Made by a program: the position numbers and the translations under genes. The notes under the pieces are model-generated. The model was given only the letters and a program-made list of their open reading frames with translations. It made no database searches and had not been told where the DNA came from. 64,000 nucleotides of DNA, taken from positions 10,619,943 to 10,683,942 of the forward strand of contig PTFA01000009.1 in the NCBI GenBank assembly GCA_003342895.1, read 5' to 3'. Numbering within the stretch: position 1 is the stretch's first letter; the number at the start of each line of letters is the position of its first letter. Shown here one piece after another: positions 48,485-63,836 of the stretch. Origin of the DNA: Casuarius casuarius. Lineage: Eukaryota > Chordata > Aves > Casuariiformes > Casuariidae.

Positions 48485-51400
48485 CTTACTTTACTTTTCC
48501 ACCCCCTTTACTGAAATATGAGAAGACGACCCATCCCCTAACTGTAAATGAATGATTAATATTTCTCTTGGCTTTAGAGAAGAATAAAGTCAACTAAACA
48601 AGATAAACAGCACATCTGGAACTTTTGTGTGTATATGAAATGCACACTGAGACTATATATGAACAGTTAGTGTATGCTGTGTGAGAGTTACATGTATGTG
48701 AAAAAAGAAGTTCTATGGTAACCTGTCTGTGGTAAAGCATTTTTCATGTAAACGAGGAATCAATGGGTATGGCCCAAATAATATTTATAATTCTTAGTAC
48801 TTCCTAATAAAAGTAAAAGGTACCTGATGTGGCCATAGAAACTGAAAGAATCTCAGAATTTGAAGAGCAGTCATGGATATTTCTACTGATGAGCAATCAG
48901 CACTAATGAAAGTGAGGCGTTAAAATTGCAATACTTCTCTTCCAGTGCTTTTCTCACCATCTCAGCCTCACGCCATGGTTTTGTGTGACCTGGGGAAAAA
49001 GTAAACATGAAAGATTTTATGAAGAAGACAAGATCCCAAATCCTTCACAAACTAAAACTTTTCAAATAATTCAAGTTGATGCTGTCATTACAGTATTTTA
49101 AAGGAATGCAGAACAAGTACCACCTTTTTCTTCACTGTTTACTCCATAGACAACAAAAAATCTTGAGACTACTGTTTTTTTTTAACTCGAGTTCTTTCTT
49201 TATTCCATACAACACTTTACTGAGAATAAGAAGGATCAGAACACAAACTTATCTTCCAAAGAAGATTGCTTACGCAGGTTTTGCTGGGAAAATTTGTTGC
49301 GACTGTAGTTTTATTTACAAATTTGGCAGACTTCAAAATGAATTTAGAAAGCTGCCACAGTGTGCATCTCTGCTAAACCAATGATCAAATTAATTGCTGC
49401 TCTCAGTCAATTAATTGAAAAAGATGAATTTAGTCCCATTCATGGACTGTAGGAGTACTCATTCATTTGTTCTTAAGTATTGCTGAGATTACAGTAAACA
49501 CAGGCAATCATCTCTCCTATAAGGCATTTATCTTCTGAACTGTCATCCCCAAAAAGGGATCTGTATCTCTGTATGCATTAAAAAAAAAAAAAAAATCAAA
49601 CCAGCTTGAGGTTATCTTTATATCTGATATGTATTGGGCCTCATTTCAAAACCTATTTATTTGAAACGCATTCGCACTTAGCTGGAAATCCCTCTTCTGC
49701 CGTGGTCATTTGAGGTCAAAGCAAGTAGGAAGATGTCTTAATTGGATGCCGCTTATATTCTGACGGGGTCATCTGTGTCTTAATCACTCATAAGGTGCAA
49801 GTGGCTTGACACATTTCACAAGAATTACATGCCACTTTTTTGTATGAATTAAATACTTCCCAATTCTCCACATTGTCTGTGTTGGAATGGTAGAGTTATT
49901 TCATGGTGCTTCTGGTTTTCGTAACCAGTATTGCATTACTTAATAAGTTAGGTTATTGGTTTATAAATTTCAGGTAGCTACAATAAACAAACGGACAACC
50001 CCCTCCTATTAAGATATCTAAGTATGTAAGAAAAAATGCTTCAGATTTTCATATACATGCCTACAATTTATTTATTTATTCCCAGACTTATGCTCATGAC
50101 ATTAATTAGAATCACGATACCTGTAATAATACCTGGACTGATTTGGTTGGCTCTCCAAGAAAAATGGATGAGTTTATAGGCTTGTCCAATGTCCAAACAG
50201 AATCTGTTTGCCTTCCTTTAGGAGGAAGCAGGACTTCTGATCGGTATGAGAACATATCTATGACTAAACTGAATAGCTACATAGCTGTTTGCAATAAGCT
50301 CTCTGCTACCACAGTCAAAAAGGTTTTATCTTGATATAAAAAAAGTGTCATTTATAGCTTTGTTCATTTTTCTTTTATCTTTTATGGTAAGGTGAAGATG
50401 GAAATATTAAATCAAAACTGTACTGAAATCAGTGAAAGCTTGAACCTAGATTCAAAATTTTTGGTCCCAGACTATCTCTGTAAGACTAGCTGAACTGAGA
50501 CACTGGATCCAAACCATTCTCAGCAATGGAATGATTTAATGATTTATCAAAATTGCATGCAGACCTGCCTTTTACTTGCACTCTCTTTTCTGTATTGAAT
50601 CTTACATGTTTGCCACAGTGATGATTTAATATACATAAAACATAATGAATATTAAATGTTCACATTTAAGTGTCTAATGAAAAAATAAGAGAAATTAGAT
50701 AACAGTCTTTGACTTACAGTCACCTTCAAAATGAATTCTATGAACCTTTTAGCCCATTTGACCACACCAAACATTTCTCTATATTTCTTAAAGTTTATCC
50801 TCCCTTATTTTCACTTATGCTTCCCTTTATTTTAAACAGAATCAATGTTGGATCATTCAATTCAAATTTAAATTCTAGGAACAGTTTGGATTGTTCAACT
50901 TGGACACGAAACTAGGCCATCACTTGACTACAAGCCCAGATTTATCTATGTCATGCCTGCTAATTCCTATAATCATTGGAGTATCAATCCGAGTGTTTGA
51001 ATTTGTACAGAAATGATTACAGTGGTAATTCTGAGGTGCCTATATATAAAAATAGCCAATATAGCTTAATGGATCCAGTCCATAAAAAAAAAAATAACCT
51101 ATGGACCTTCCTTGGGTCCTGGAGCACGTTTGCTGTGGTTCAGCAACTAATGAATGGCAATGATCAGCTGCACTGAAATTTCTCATTAGTGTTACACCTT
51201 CACATGACAGTGCTTCTAGAATAGATTTCATAACTCTAGTGAAAAACAATGAGGCAGCTGCCATATACCATCATGATTTAATTCCCTTTGACTGGGCCTT
51301 CAAATTGCTTTCTTCGAATTACTTGCCCTGAACAGACTGTGGCACAACTCCTTTCCTTGAACATCCATAGACACTTTATAAGCAAAGGCTTCCTTTTTAA

Positions 51401-54400
51401 TTCATCTTCACAGAAATAGGCCTCCTATAAATCCAGCTGTTGCATGTCTCAGCACTAAGACTGATTCTTGAGTCTAGCAGAATATTTTGTGAGGAGGCTT
51501 AGGTAATACTCTCCTTTTCAGGAATGTAATGGCTTGGCAGTTAATTAGACTGTAAAAAGGTACTCTTATATCAGAATCAAAGCATTCATGCACAGAGGGA
51601 ACCTGGAACAATTATTGAACAGTTACTGAATGTAATTACTCTTTCCAACGCATACCATGAAAGATATGTAGACCAAAACTATTAACCGACCTCTATGTCA
51701 GATTACTCTCGAGTATTCATGCTCCCACTTCCAAAATTAGGGATTCCTTCTGTATGTTTGAGTCTTGTGATCAGAGACTTTCTGCTTCAGAATAACAAAT
51801 GAGAGACACTTTTATATATTTGTCAAGTGACTTCAGGTTTATGTCTACAAATGGTAAGTCCTTTAGCAAATGATCTGTTATTTTAAAAGTTCTCAAAGTT
51901 CTGACCTGTAAAACAGGCTGGCAGCTACCTCTTTTTTTCCAAGAGAGGTTAATTTGAACTTCCAATATTCAGTATTTGTCATTGTCATTATACCTATGTC
52001 AAGAACATGATATTTTTCTTTTCTTCTCTGTGGATTTTAACCATAGTAAAGAATCTTGGAATTAAAAAAAGGAGCATACAGTTTCACAGAAATACAAAGC
52101 TGCAAATAGTAACCAAAAGCAATGGGTGGGTGCAGGGGGGAGCAAAAAAGATATGCATTTATATAAATTCTCCAAAATACCACATCAGTGAAGCCAGGCT
52201 TAAGGTTTTTAAGCAATCTTGTAAGGAAACTTTTTTTCCCCCTAACATTGCACTTTTAGGGAAACAACACACACTGCTAAGATAATGCATCTATGACATT
52301 GCTTCCTCTTTAAGCCCATTTAAAAAAAAAATATTTGACCTAAAACAAAGCTGAATTCAGGGCCACTAAACAAAAAATGAGCTAGTTTTTAACCATTTCT
52401 GTTTATGAGCCAGAAGTAATGCAAATTATGACCAAAGGACTGATGACTTACAGGATGCTTTCAAGAATTAACGTGGCCGAATCAATGGTATTGTTCTATT
52501 TATCTCCTAACTTTCCATTTCACTGAAATTATTTCCTAAAAGGATGGGAAATTAGCTTTTGAGACACAGCCTCTTTTTCACATGTATTTTGTTTTGAGCT
52601 TTGTGCGGCTTCAATGGTTTTCAGAAGTGAAAATTCTCTTTTTGCAAAAGTCCTGTAGATATTAAATACAATTCTTCATGTGAGTCACGCTGGGAACTGT
52701 GTTACTGCACAGCTGTGAGGGCTCTTAAAACAGAGCCAACATTATGACTGTATACTGGTGAAGCAGACAGCACCCACAGCATTTTCTCTTCATAGCAGGA
52801 GGGACACAAGCCAAACTAGTTTAATGACCTTTGGGTGTACCGAATGCTGGGGAATTCAAAATCTGTGGACAGGGCGTGGATTTTTGCATTGAACACGTAC
52901 CCACTCTCTTAGCCAATGATGAAATCTGTTAACTTAGAACATTGGCCCAAAGCTTTTATGAAGATGCTCCTCCTTTTTACTGAGGTGTCAGACTTACTCT
53001 GCAAGAAACATTTTCTGCTTGTCTCAAACTCAGATTTCCATTGCACATCTGAAAAAAGAGACCTTTGCTTTTAAAGAAATATCACAATCTTCTCCACCAA
53101 AGAATGTACTTAATGCAAAGGCTACAAGCTTTTGCTCTCCATGACTTGTGGTTGTTAGGAGAATGTAGAATGTTAACATCGAACATTAAAAAGGTATATT
53201 TAACTATTTACGAACAAACTTGTTTGGGTATTGGTGACCTATGTTTAGTTTTACACGATCACATATAACCATGTTCTGCTTTACCTCTAAGTAAGAAAAA
53301 ACCATTAGGTCTGTCAAGAAAACAGTTTGAAACTGAATTAACATAAAAAGTAGGCTACTCTTCTACCACAGAGTTTGTGCAGAAAGCGAGGGTGCATTAC
53401 ACAAATAAAACAGCCACTCCATTGGCTTTGCACAAAGACTGATTGCCACGTCTGTTGGATCTGCTCAAATCTCTGTTCTTCTGGATAGTACGCATAGTTC
53501 CCAGTATAAATCAAGTGTGCCGAAGCTCAGCTATTGATTCATCTAAGACCTCAACATAAAAAGGTTCCAGAAAACAAGGTCTTAGGCTTCAGGACTAGCA
53601 ATCCAGCATATTTTATGAATGCTTTTTTTTTTTTTTAAATATAAAAAAGAACAATAACTGTAAGATACAGCTAGGAATTATTTTAAATGATTGCTTCACA
53701 TTTTTTCGTTCTCTGATTTGCTATTTTTCTAATGAGTCAGTAAACATTCTTGTTTGAGTTTATTAAACCATAACAAAAGGCCGTCCATACTCATATGACT
53801 CATCCTTTAGAAAAAAAGGAAAGCAGAAGAACACAAGATTAAGTGTTTTAACTCTTGATCTGTTCAGAATTAACATTATTCAAAGTAAAAGAAACCAGTA
53901 GGGCAAAACAACTGAATCTGTTGAAAAAAAAATATTTTAAATTAAGGCAACTGAATATGTGCAAGGAGTTCAGAGAACATAGCAATACCAGATTTTTTTC
54001 ACAGAAAATGAAATACCAGTGAAATCAACTATCAGCATCATTAGAACAATTTTCACTGCCTGATCATACTAAGCAGGTATGACGTTCTCTTCTGGAACAC
54101 AAGAGCTTCATGTGTCCTAAAGAGCACAGAGAATTCCTAGAATGGAGAAATAGCATCCAGCTGCTTTTCTGGAACCCCTGGAAGTATACCAAGCTGGGGC
54201 CAGCCCTTCTGCTATTATTGTTGATGGGTGGGTAGCCTGGAAGGCTGAGTATAAGGATTGTCTTGACATTTTATGGGATGTGTTCTGATTGATGACCTCT
54301 TCTCACATTCTTTTCTCTCTTGTTAACTCTACTATATTTTCATAGAGCCCATGATACATCTGCTGTTAGAAAGTGATGGCACTTATGAATTAATCTGTCC

Positions 54401-57400
54401 ATTGTCATGGCTACCAGAAGAACTCCGCATCTTGGTTTAAATACGTGGACTGATTTCTTCTATTTTTCAAAGGCAGCTTTAAAACTACCTTTTTATTCAA
54501 AATGAATCCTGTCCTAAGAACATTAAATCTCCACCTAGTATTTGAGGGCCTCAAGGTCTGTACTAATAGCATCAGGTATAATGGAAGATAAAGAAAATAT
54601 AAAAAAGAAAATCATAAATAGGTATGTGGTCATACTATTGATCCAAACCCATTTTATGACTAAGGTCTATATGGGCTTGCAGGTTTTGTTTCAGTGTTAT
54701 AGAATAGAAAATCCCTGTTCAAATGCATCAACTCTATCTCCTCAAGAACTGCTTGAGCTATGATAGGCAAATCTGGAAAAGTTTTATTAGGTACTCTGAC
54801 TAAAAAGATGCCACAAAACCACCCCAAAGGAGTAACAACAAAGTCGTGGTGGACTCTGGTGACCAAGTTATATAGTCAGCAAAAGTCATCTGGAAAACAG
54901 ATGAAAATACTGTATAATCACACAGTCATTCTTTTTCAGCCCTACAAACTTTATGGCACATAGAATGGTAACAATGATATGAATCCAGCTAGTACTGGAA
55001 TCCACTATTTTTGTATGGAAACACCAACCCTTACCACAGCCCCTCCAGCTTTCCAACATTTCACCAGCCTATGATCATATCCTCATCACTGGCCAAAGAT
55101 GCTGTAACACAACATGGGATTTCTACGCAGAGTGGAGACCTTCGGTTTCAGTAATACTTTTTCTGAGATCATTCTTAAGATTTCTTTTTGCTTATCTGCC
55201 ATATCTCCCTGAAGACCCATGCCTACAGCAGATAACATACTTAGGTGAATTTAATAGATTTACAACATCTATACTTCCAAACTGATTAATACGGTTTCAT
55301 TTTCCAACAGTAGCAACGTAGCCAGACATATACTACTCTAAACCAGACTTGGGTTGCTGTCAGGCAGTATGATAGCAACTGCAGCACAAACTTATTTTTT
55401 CCCAGGACAAAAAACTGCATGAAATGGTAACTTGACCTACTGCATGCCCACCTGCAGGGCACATAAAACATGACACTTACTTAAAAAAAAAAATAAATTA
55501 TTCTGTCATTCAACAATACTTGAAGTGCAGGCTATCTTTCCATTTTGAAAGGCAGCTGACAGCAAAGAGGGAAAAATAAGCTCACAATGTGCAACCTTCC
55601 ATGTATAATTTCTCTAGTATATCTCCCTCTCAATCTGCAGTACTAATTCTATTCTTAAAACATGCACTTTTAATTGAAACACACTTGCTACTTTTCCGTG
55701 TCCAAAATGGTTATGCTTCATTTGAAATCCATTTACTCCAGTAATTGTTTCCTAAACATAATAGAAATTGTCTGTCTCCTTTCCTAACCATTGTGTCTCA
55801 TAGAAAAGTGGAAATAAATATAATTAAAAAGACATTTTATTGGAAAATATTATAATTTTTTTTCTTAATAAACAGCTTTGAGGTATAAAGTCTTTTTACT
55901 CCTTATTATAAGAAGATACTCTTCTCAGAAGTTCATTTTCTACACACAGGAAAATTAACAAAAGTGTCTATTTTAATTAATTAAATCCATATTTGAAAAA
56001 TTTAAACATCCCTTCTCCAAACGGCAAAACAGTGAATAGTCAGTTATGAATATGCTGAAAATCTTGACCAGAAGACTAATATCGCAATTATGGAAAAGTA
56101 CAATAGCCACGATTTTGAAAACAAAGAAATGGAGTATGGTTTTAAATGAAAATATGCTTAATCCCACCTTCCCAGCCACAATTGAACTCCCTGTCCTCAA
56201 AGGGATATTCCATCAAACTCTTGAGAGACCAGTCAAGTTCCAGGACCCACAATATTGAAGAACATCTTGCATACAGCAAATTAAAAGAAGCAGCCAAGGA
56301 AAGAATCTGTCAGTGAATGTCAGCATATCTGATTAGTATTTATTTTAAGATTAGAGATTTGGTCTGGGTCACTCTTCCCTGATGGTAAAAGTATGTTGTT
56401 TGCGGCAATCTCAGTATTTAGGTCAATTCTGTAGACAGTGTAGGAGAGAAGCAGCATATTGATTGCAAAGAGATTCCTCAGTGAGAATTCAGGAATAGTC
56501 AAATGCCCCCTTTTCTGAGCAACTCTATGTCTCATTGGCATGGAATGAGCGCAGACTCCTCAGCCATTTACCATGCACCCTCCCCTCTGGCTCATTCTCA
56601 TTCCCAGAGTCTGTCAGAGTATACAGTTGTCTGGAATTTATGAAGCAAATGGACACGTATACAGGACTGAAAATTTGACCTGCTGCTATGGAACATCTTG
56701 GGTTCTTTGCACAACAGAGAATCAAGCCTGTTTCCATTCCCAGAGTTTTTGGTGCTGACTTTGATTTAGAAATTGCACTTCCTAATTTATAAAGGCCAGA
56801 GGTCAGCATTGTTATTGTACTATCTTTCCCATAAGCTGCCTTACTGTCTCTTTGTCACTGCACACAAAACCACTGCATATTGTTATTTTTCCAGCTCTAA
56901 AGATATCAACTGTAACCATTTTAAGTACTCAGAAAGTGAAGGAAATATTTTCTTTTGAAAAACTAATGAAAATTTAAAATGACTAATAGCTTTACATATA
57001 TAATCTCTAGATCTCTTAGAACTTTACAAAGTGTCATCTTTGGATCAGACAAATGGGGAACTACAACATAAAGAAGATAGTGAGAGTTCTGAGAACATAA
57101 AATAAAGGTATGAACAGAATCCTGGTCTCTTGTCAATTAGAATTCATAAAGATTGCCACATATCTCAAATTTGGTCCTCACCAGCCAAATGACATTTACA
57201 CGTATGCTCAGAAACACGACTGGCATTCCTGTCAAGATCCTAATGTTTTTAGAGCCACAGCTGGCCTCTAACAAGTGAAATAGTAAATCCTTTTGAAACA
57301 TTATGCTGCTGATTCATTGCTCTTCTGACAATGCCCAAAGAGTGCACATCACCAGATTCACAGACCTTCTGTGCTTTTGACTGGAGTTCTGAAGACAAAA

Positions 57401-60400
57401 ATGACATTTCTTGAATATAGGGACAGAGTAGAACAAATTCTCTGAAGAGACATTTAATTAACATTCTTATTAGAATAGTTAACATCTCTACAAATTTGCA
57501 TAAGTACAATCTACAGCAAGCTGTATTTCTAGGGATGTTTATGTTCTGAGCTAAATCAGGCATTGAAATGCAAAAGCTATCAACAAACTAACGGATTTCA
57601 CTGACCGATAAAAAATTTTCAGTAGAAATGGATACTGCTTTATAGCCCCGTAACTCTTCCCAGCAAAAAGAGCTCCTTCCATTTTCATGATTCAAGGTCA
57701 CCGCCTTAGGGAAAGAGCAAAGTAAAGAATCTTGCCTGATACTTTGTATCAGTGGCTGCTCCAACCCTTCCCAGCTGGAGTGAGCCTCAACAAGAAATTT
57801 TACAGTAGCCTTCTGTAGGTGCATGCACGCACATTTGCCTGTGTGCAAAAGAGATTTGAGAGAACAGTATGATACAAACCAAGCAAACTGTAGGTTATTC
57901 CTTATGAGGAAAATACTGGCAAGACTATATATTTGCTCTACCTCACAAAATAGAACAGAAGATCTGTTCTACACAACATCTACACAACAAAAGCTACACA
58001 ACCACGTAGCTTTCTCTTAAACACACTTCACATGCAGAGCCAAGCTGCAACATGCCCATTTCTGCCAGCTGGGGACCAGCAAGTGAAAGATGCACTGAAG
58101 GTCACCGCGCAGGTAACATATTGCAAGGAGTTGTTACACGATACCACATTATTGTATAACCTTTGCACTGTGTTATAATTACCTCTGTTACGCAATGGTG
58201 AAAAGTCTCCAGTGTGTTATGCCACCACTGCATGTCACTTAAAACTTAATGACCAAGAAAGAGCGTAGCCTGGATCATGCATTTCTGCTGTGGATAGACC
58301 CCCGCTATCCTCAGAGTAAGAGCTGCCTCTGTTTTATATGTTAGCATATGTGAGACACATACCTGTTTTGCTACATCAGACTTCTATCACATGGACTGTA
58401 CAACTGTAACAGAAACAACTGCAAGTGCACGAATTGTCAAGAAAAGTCCATAAAATAGAGGTTGCATGACAAATCTGATAAGAATTCATAATAACCAACT
58501 GCACTGTATAATCTAAAAAAATTGATGCAGGCATCAGGGATGTTAATAAAATGTTTTGAATGTTAGCACCCCCCATTTATAGTAAAATCTCACAAAACCA
58601 GAATATCTCATAGCAAACCCTTAGTGTACCTACCTCAGTGTAGATGACTTTATGACACAAACAAACCATTAGATTCAGTATTACTTTTAGTTTGTGCTGA
58701 GGTAGCTGCAGAGACCCCAGATGGCTCGCCTTCAATATGAAGTTATAGACAGTATGAACATGACTCTGAAGAGAGTTAAGAGTCAGTGTATACTGGCATT
58801 ATTCGACATACTCTCCACAGGTTCATAGCAAAGAATAGTGTTAACAGGCTTATTTAGTTATGTCCCGTAGTACAAGATGCAGGTATGTTAACTGTCAACT
58901 TACGGCATCGTCATTTTAGTGAACAAAGCACTTTTCAACTCTAGCTTAGAGCAGTTTTCTAATGAAGATGAAAAGATAGCATTCAAAATTTTTAGCATTG
59001 ATCCTGGTCATATGTTTTTGCTAACTTGTGAATAAAATGCCATGTAGGTGAAGGAGTAACATTCAGTTAAAACAGAGATAGTAATCATACAAGCAGGCTG
59101 GCATGGGTCATCTTTATTTTACTTTTTCTCACTTTTTCAAAGTTAGAACAAGGTGTCTTTTAGAAATATTCTTCAAAACCTTTTGAAAACCTTGTTTTTA
59201 AATAAATGACAGGAAAATTCACCTCATCTCTTTCGTTGGAAAGGTGCAAAAGTGTCAGCAACAGTACTTTAATATTCATGAGATGTTTCTGGTGTGGTAT
59301 TTGTAAAAGTACACAAGTAGTGTGGATTGCAATTTCTGCTGGGCAAAGAGTAAAAAATAATTCAAACCATAAAAATTCAAAGAATTTGTCCTTGGATAAC
59401 TTCTAATGTTATTAACCTAATAATGTGCACTAGTTTTTAATACATTGGCTATTTTGGAATATAATGAGTAAGACAGTTTTAATATGTTGGTTCTCACAGA
59501 AAAAGCAAATTACCCCTCAAAAGGAAAAAATAGTTATTAGTCCTTCTTAGAAACTATTCTCAGATGGAATTTTATTGAAGTCTGAGATTCTGATAGGTTT
59601 TCAAGCTGAAAGGAAATTTTGAAGACATTCTTCTTAGAATAAGTTAGAAGTCTAAAATAAGTAGGTACACATGTTATGCAAGGATTACATCTTAAAGTGG
59701 ATATGAATTACATTTATAGACACATAAAGGTCTTTTTAATGAACTGAATAATGTGAAGAAACCAAAAGTAAGAATCTTGCCCTGTTTTCTACTTTTGGAA
59801 AAGCGTCAAGCAAGAACAGTACATAAAAGAAACAATTCTCCCACCGTAGAGTTATTCCTGCCACCTTAGGAATGATTGTGGGAAATGCTGTGGGATATAG
59901 AATAAAATGAAAGACTTTGTTCTGCAATCTTTAAATTCAATGTATTATTTTCAGCGAGCTGCATAAACATGTAAGCTGGACCCCTGAATATGCCAAATAT
60001 AATATAAATATCAGCAGACTTACTATGTCATTACAAAGAGACCTACCATATTTCTTACTGTTGAATCACTTTAGAGTCCCCAAAAGTTACACTTACTGTA
60101 CCTAAGCTGGCTTGATCTTTCTGAGAATCCAGGGTCAGGCCCATCCAAACTGTCTTGACAGCAGGTTTGTTGAGACCTATCTGTGCACAGTTCCTGCATA
60201 TGCCCTGGTTTCCACAGCTCAAAAAGTTCCCTCAGTCTGGACAATCAGTAGATCGTGCCCAACTTTTTTTTTTTTTTCTCTCACAGAGGACTCTTCTTTG
60301 AAAAAAGACTTCTAAAATGGTTACTATCAATTTGTCCCTTGAGAGTATCAAGATACTGGAAAGTAGGAAAAGAAGCTCTATACATCTTTCCTTATTTCCA

Positions 60401-61559
60401 ACAGTAGGAATCTGTGGCCACTTCTAAAAGACAAGGCTTACACAAGCCTTGGATGGAATATATACCTGCTACTTACCCTTACTGCATTTTCATTATTAGA
60501 GGCTGTGATCTGGTTCTCACTCTTTTTACACATAATCTGATTAACATAGAGCACCACTGAGCACAACATCTGGAGTCAAGTTGGAAAAAAATAAAAATAA
60601 AAAAAATAAAACCAACCCAACAATTAAGTTTAACGTGAGCTCTTCAGAGCTGTGATAGCTGAAGAGTCAGCTCTCAGAGCTCTTCCCCCCACTCCCCAGA
60701 GAGATATAAAGCAATACCACAGTCAGCCAGGAAGGCACAACTTGGACACTTTGCATCAACAAGTCACTACTTGGCTGACCCTGCAGTCTCTCAGCTATCT
60801 TGAGGGAATCAAGAAGCTGCTCTCGTTCTTTTAACCTTTCAGAGTCTCACAGTCATTACAATAATGATTTTTCTTCCTTTTGTTTTTTTCTGCTTATTAC
60901 ATTAAAAATTTAAGAACATTAAATCAGTGCTTCCTTGTGTGCTGCTATTTTATTGCAAGTATATTTGTAGCCTAAACAAAAAAGTTTGCCCCAAAGAGCT
61001 TACAGGATCTCTTTTTTGCCTTTTTCTTTGACAGTTAGGTCAATTCTTAACTACTCAAGTTTCATGTCTTTAGTGTTAATTTCAGAGATAAGAAATATCT
61101 ATGTTTTTAATTACAGCTTGTAATTATGAGGCCATAAACACCGTAAAATGCTCCTCTCAGACTTGATAGATTCACAGATTAATCAGAATATTTTCAATTT
61201 TCTCACTAGTGATCTTTATCTTCACATTATTCTATTTCTATAAAAGCAAGTTTGTCCACAGTGAGTTACCATTTCGGTTAACTGGCGAGTTCTGCTTTTT
61301 TGTTCTCCCTTTGAACAGGGCTAATGATAACTGTTAAAATACGCGGTAGACAGTGTGTCAGCTATGCAGTGTACTAGCAAGGAGTGTAGAATAGGTCTTA
61401 CTGGAACGACTAGGAAAAGTGAAACTGGGACTATGAGACTCTCAAATTTCAGCAGGAACCAGATCAGACAGTTACACAGGCAGATGCTGAAACCTGAGCT
61501 ATGGACTCTCTGAACAGAAGAAAACTACAGCCCCCGACTGCACAGCAAGACAGGGCAGA

Positions 61560-61770
61560 AACACGGAAAGGCTGGTGCCATACCCCGCTGCCCCCTCAGC
61601 CCCAGCAGCCGCCGCTGCCGGGCTGCTGCCTGCCAGTCGCGGGGCGCAAGGCGCAGACCAAGGCTGGCAGCGGCAGGCCTGCTAGAGTCTCCTGTCTTCA
61701 AGCCTCCAGGGCAGAGCCAGCGACGAGAGCTCAGATTTTATCCTCAGCACACTACAGCCTCCATCCGCAT
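61560..61770. other. GC/CpG-rich patch in AT-rich surroundings
   Basis: About 200 bases with roughly a dozen CpG steps (for example GCCGCCGCTGCCGGG and GTCGCGGGGCGCAAGGCGC), while the surrounding kilobases have very few. An open frame of 94 codons crosses it on the plus strand (from 61501), rich in Pro, Gln and Arg with no known domain. It could be a small promoter or first exon of a non-coding RNA, or the GC-rich end of an old retroelement. Confidence 0.5.
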
Positions 61771-63804
61771 GCTCCATTGAACTGAGCAAGAGTCAGCCAT
61801 TTTGGCAAACTAACAAATGAGAGTTATGATGCCTGAAAAGAACTAATATAAGCACTGACTTATTTGTGCTTGCTCCTTGAATACACTCTGGAATGAAACA
61901 ACTCTGTAACAGAAAATACTTCATGGACCTCAAACCTTTGCAACTTATTGCATACAGAAGTGAATCTTTTTTCCTACATATGATCTTGCTGAAGGGCACA
62001 TGTTTATTTAAAAGTTCCTATGCTATTTTTGGAAATTTTATTCCCAAATCTTGACTGAAAAACTGGCTGGGATTTCTTTTATAGGGCACATATACATTTT
62101 TTTGCAACACTACTCTATAGGTGTATCGGGAGCAGAAATAATGTGTATGAAGTCAGGGACTGTTCTAATTCACCTGGATAAATTGATATTTTCATTATCA
62201 GCTATGTTTTTTGAATATCTCTGCATTTTCTCTAATGAACTGCAGACATAGTCCAGAACGACTTACTGATTAATGTCTGGGACAACAGTAACATGGAGAA
62301 ACTTTTATGTAATGTATGGGTGGACGTTAGTGTATCTGAAAACTTTAAATTAATACATTGATAGATTAGTTAAGTCCTAGTTACTGAATGCTTAATTAAA
62401 ATCAGGGTGAAAGCAAGTTAGGTATTCATGTCAGGATTTAATTTCTTTGCATTCTCAACTTTGAAAATCCCTCTGATGTTCACAAGATGCAAAACTGAGC
62501 ACGAAGTATTTCCACAGTGTATGCAAGGGGGGAAGTGTTTGTAAAAGCTCTTGCACTTTTCTCTGGAATGTTTGGATTGCAGTTGCATTATCCCATCCAC
62601 ATCTGCCTTTTCCACTTCGTGCTGTCTGAGTTTTAAACCCCTGCCCTGTTCACCATCCTCTTTTATTTCTGTCTTCCATGTTCCTATTTTATACTTTCTA
62701 TTCAGATAACATAAGTAAAGATGTAACTGATATTTTTAAAGAAAATACCACTAATGTACTATTTCCTGCAACCTTTTCAATAAAAATATCCCTGGTATTT
62801 TCTAATTAGAAAATTTCATACTATGGTTGACTGAATTTTCTGAGCCAGTTAAAAAACCCACATAACTAGCTATCCATACTTCATCTGCAAAATTAACTTT
62901 TGTTTATGCTGACAAATACAGAAATATCGATTATTCTAAGCTTAACATTTCTTTATGCCTAATAACTCCCATAGCATTATCTAGACCTACAGTTAAGTCA
63001 AAACCCCTCAGAATCTGTTTTCATAATTCATCACGTTGGTCTCCCCTCATACAATAATCTTTAACTGGCCAAGTTAAATAATCTTGTCATCAACATTTTT
63101 TTTTTTTGCCATAAAACATTTTACTGTCTTCCATACTTCCATCATAGTGCTAATTATCAAATCCTCTCTTAGCACCCTTAGCTAGCTCATTATAAACCAC
63201 TTTCTAGGCTTTTTTCTTAGCTTCTGTAAAATTAAGCAAGAGAGCCATGTTTAGACACAACTCTTTCAGCACATCTGAAAAAGCTTCCAGTAAGTATGTT
63301 CTTCTTGTCCTCGGTATTACTTCCACGTTTTGTTATTTTACAGAATATCTCCTTTACTTTCTGAATTCACATCTACTGAAAGCACAGAGTAGCATCAAAG
63401 TCCCAGTATAGCCAGCCAAACCGCAGACTTCATCAAAGCAAACAATGTAAAGTTTATAAAGTCCCCTGAAAATTGATACATACGGAAAATTTATTGTTAA
63501 TTAGGTTGAGAAGACTTGTGCAGAAAGAAACTTGAATCTTGAGTGTTATGTTTATTTGTTACTGAGGCTTCAGTGTTTACTTTGCATCAGTCTGTTTACA
63601 ATGGGTTTGTGGACATTAGATTAGATAGCAAAAAGGTCTGGAAAAGCCTGGGAAAAAAATGAACAATTGACTTCTTATTTCTGGAAAACACTGTCAGTAA
63701 CTTTCTATGTTTCCTATGTTTTCTATGACTACAAAATAGATATGTATAAGGGGGGGCAAACAAGTTTCAGCTGCTAAATAAAAGAAATCATTTCAGACTG
63801 AACC

Positions 63805-63807
<3 letters not shown>

Positions 63808-63836
<29 letters not shown>
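63808..63836 (+). repeat. Poly-T run, 29 bases
   Basis: Longest homopolymer in the window. If read on the minus strand it is a poly-A run, but the bases on its plus-strand right side (TGTATGGGATATTC) do not resemble a known element end. Confidence 0.85.

Noticed and set aside
61501..61785. 94-codon Pro/Gln/Arg-rich open frame as a gene
   Set aside because: High GC content alone gives a long frame here. There is no recognised domain, no splice context and no support for the start, so only the CpG-rich patch is reported.
63808..63836. Poly-T as the tail of a processed pseudogene on the minus strand
   Set aside because: No gene-like sequence or target-site duplication was found next to it.
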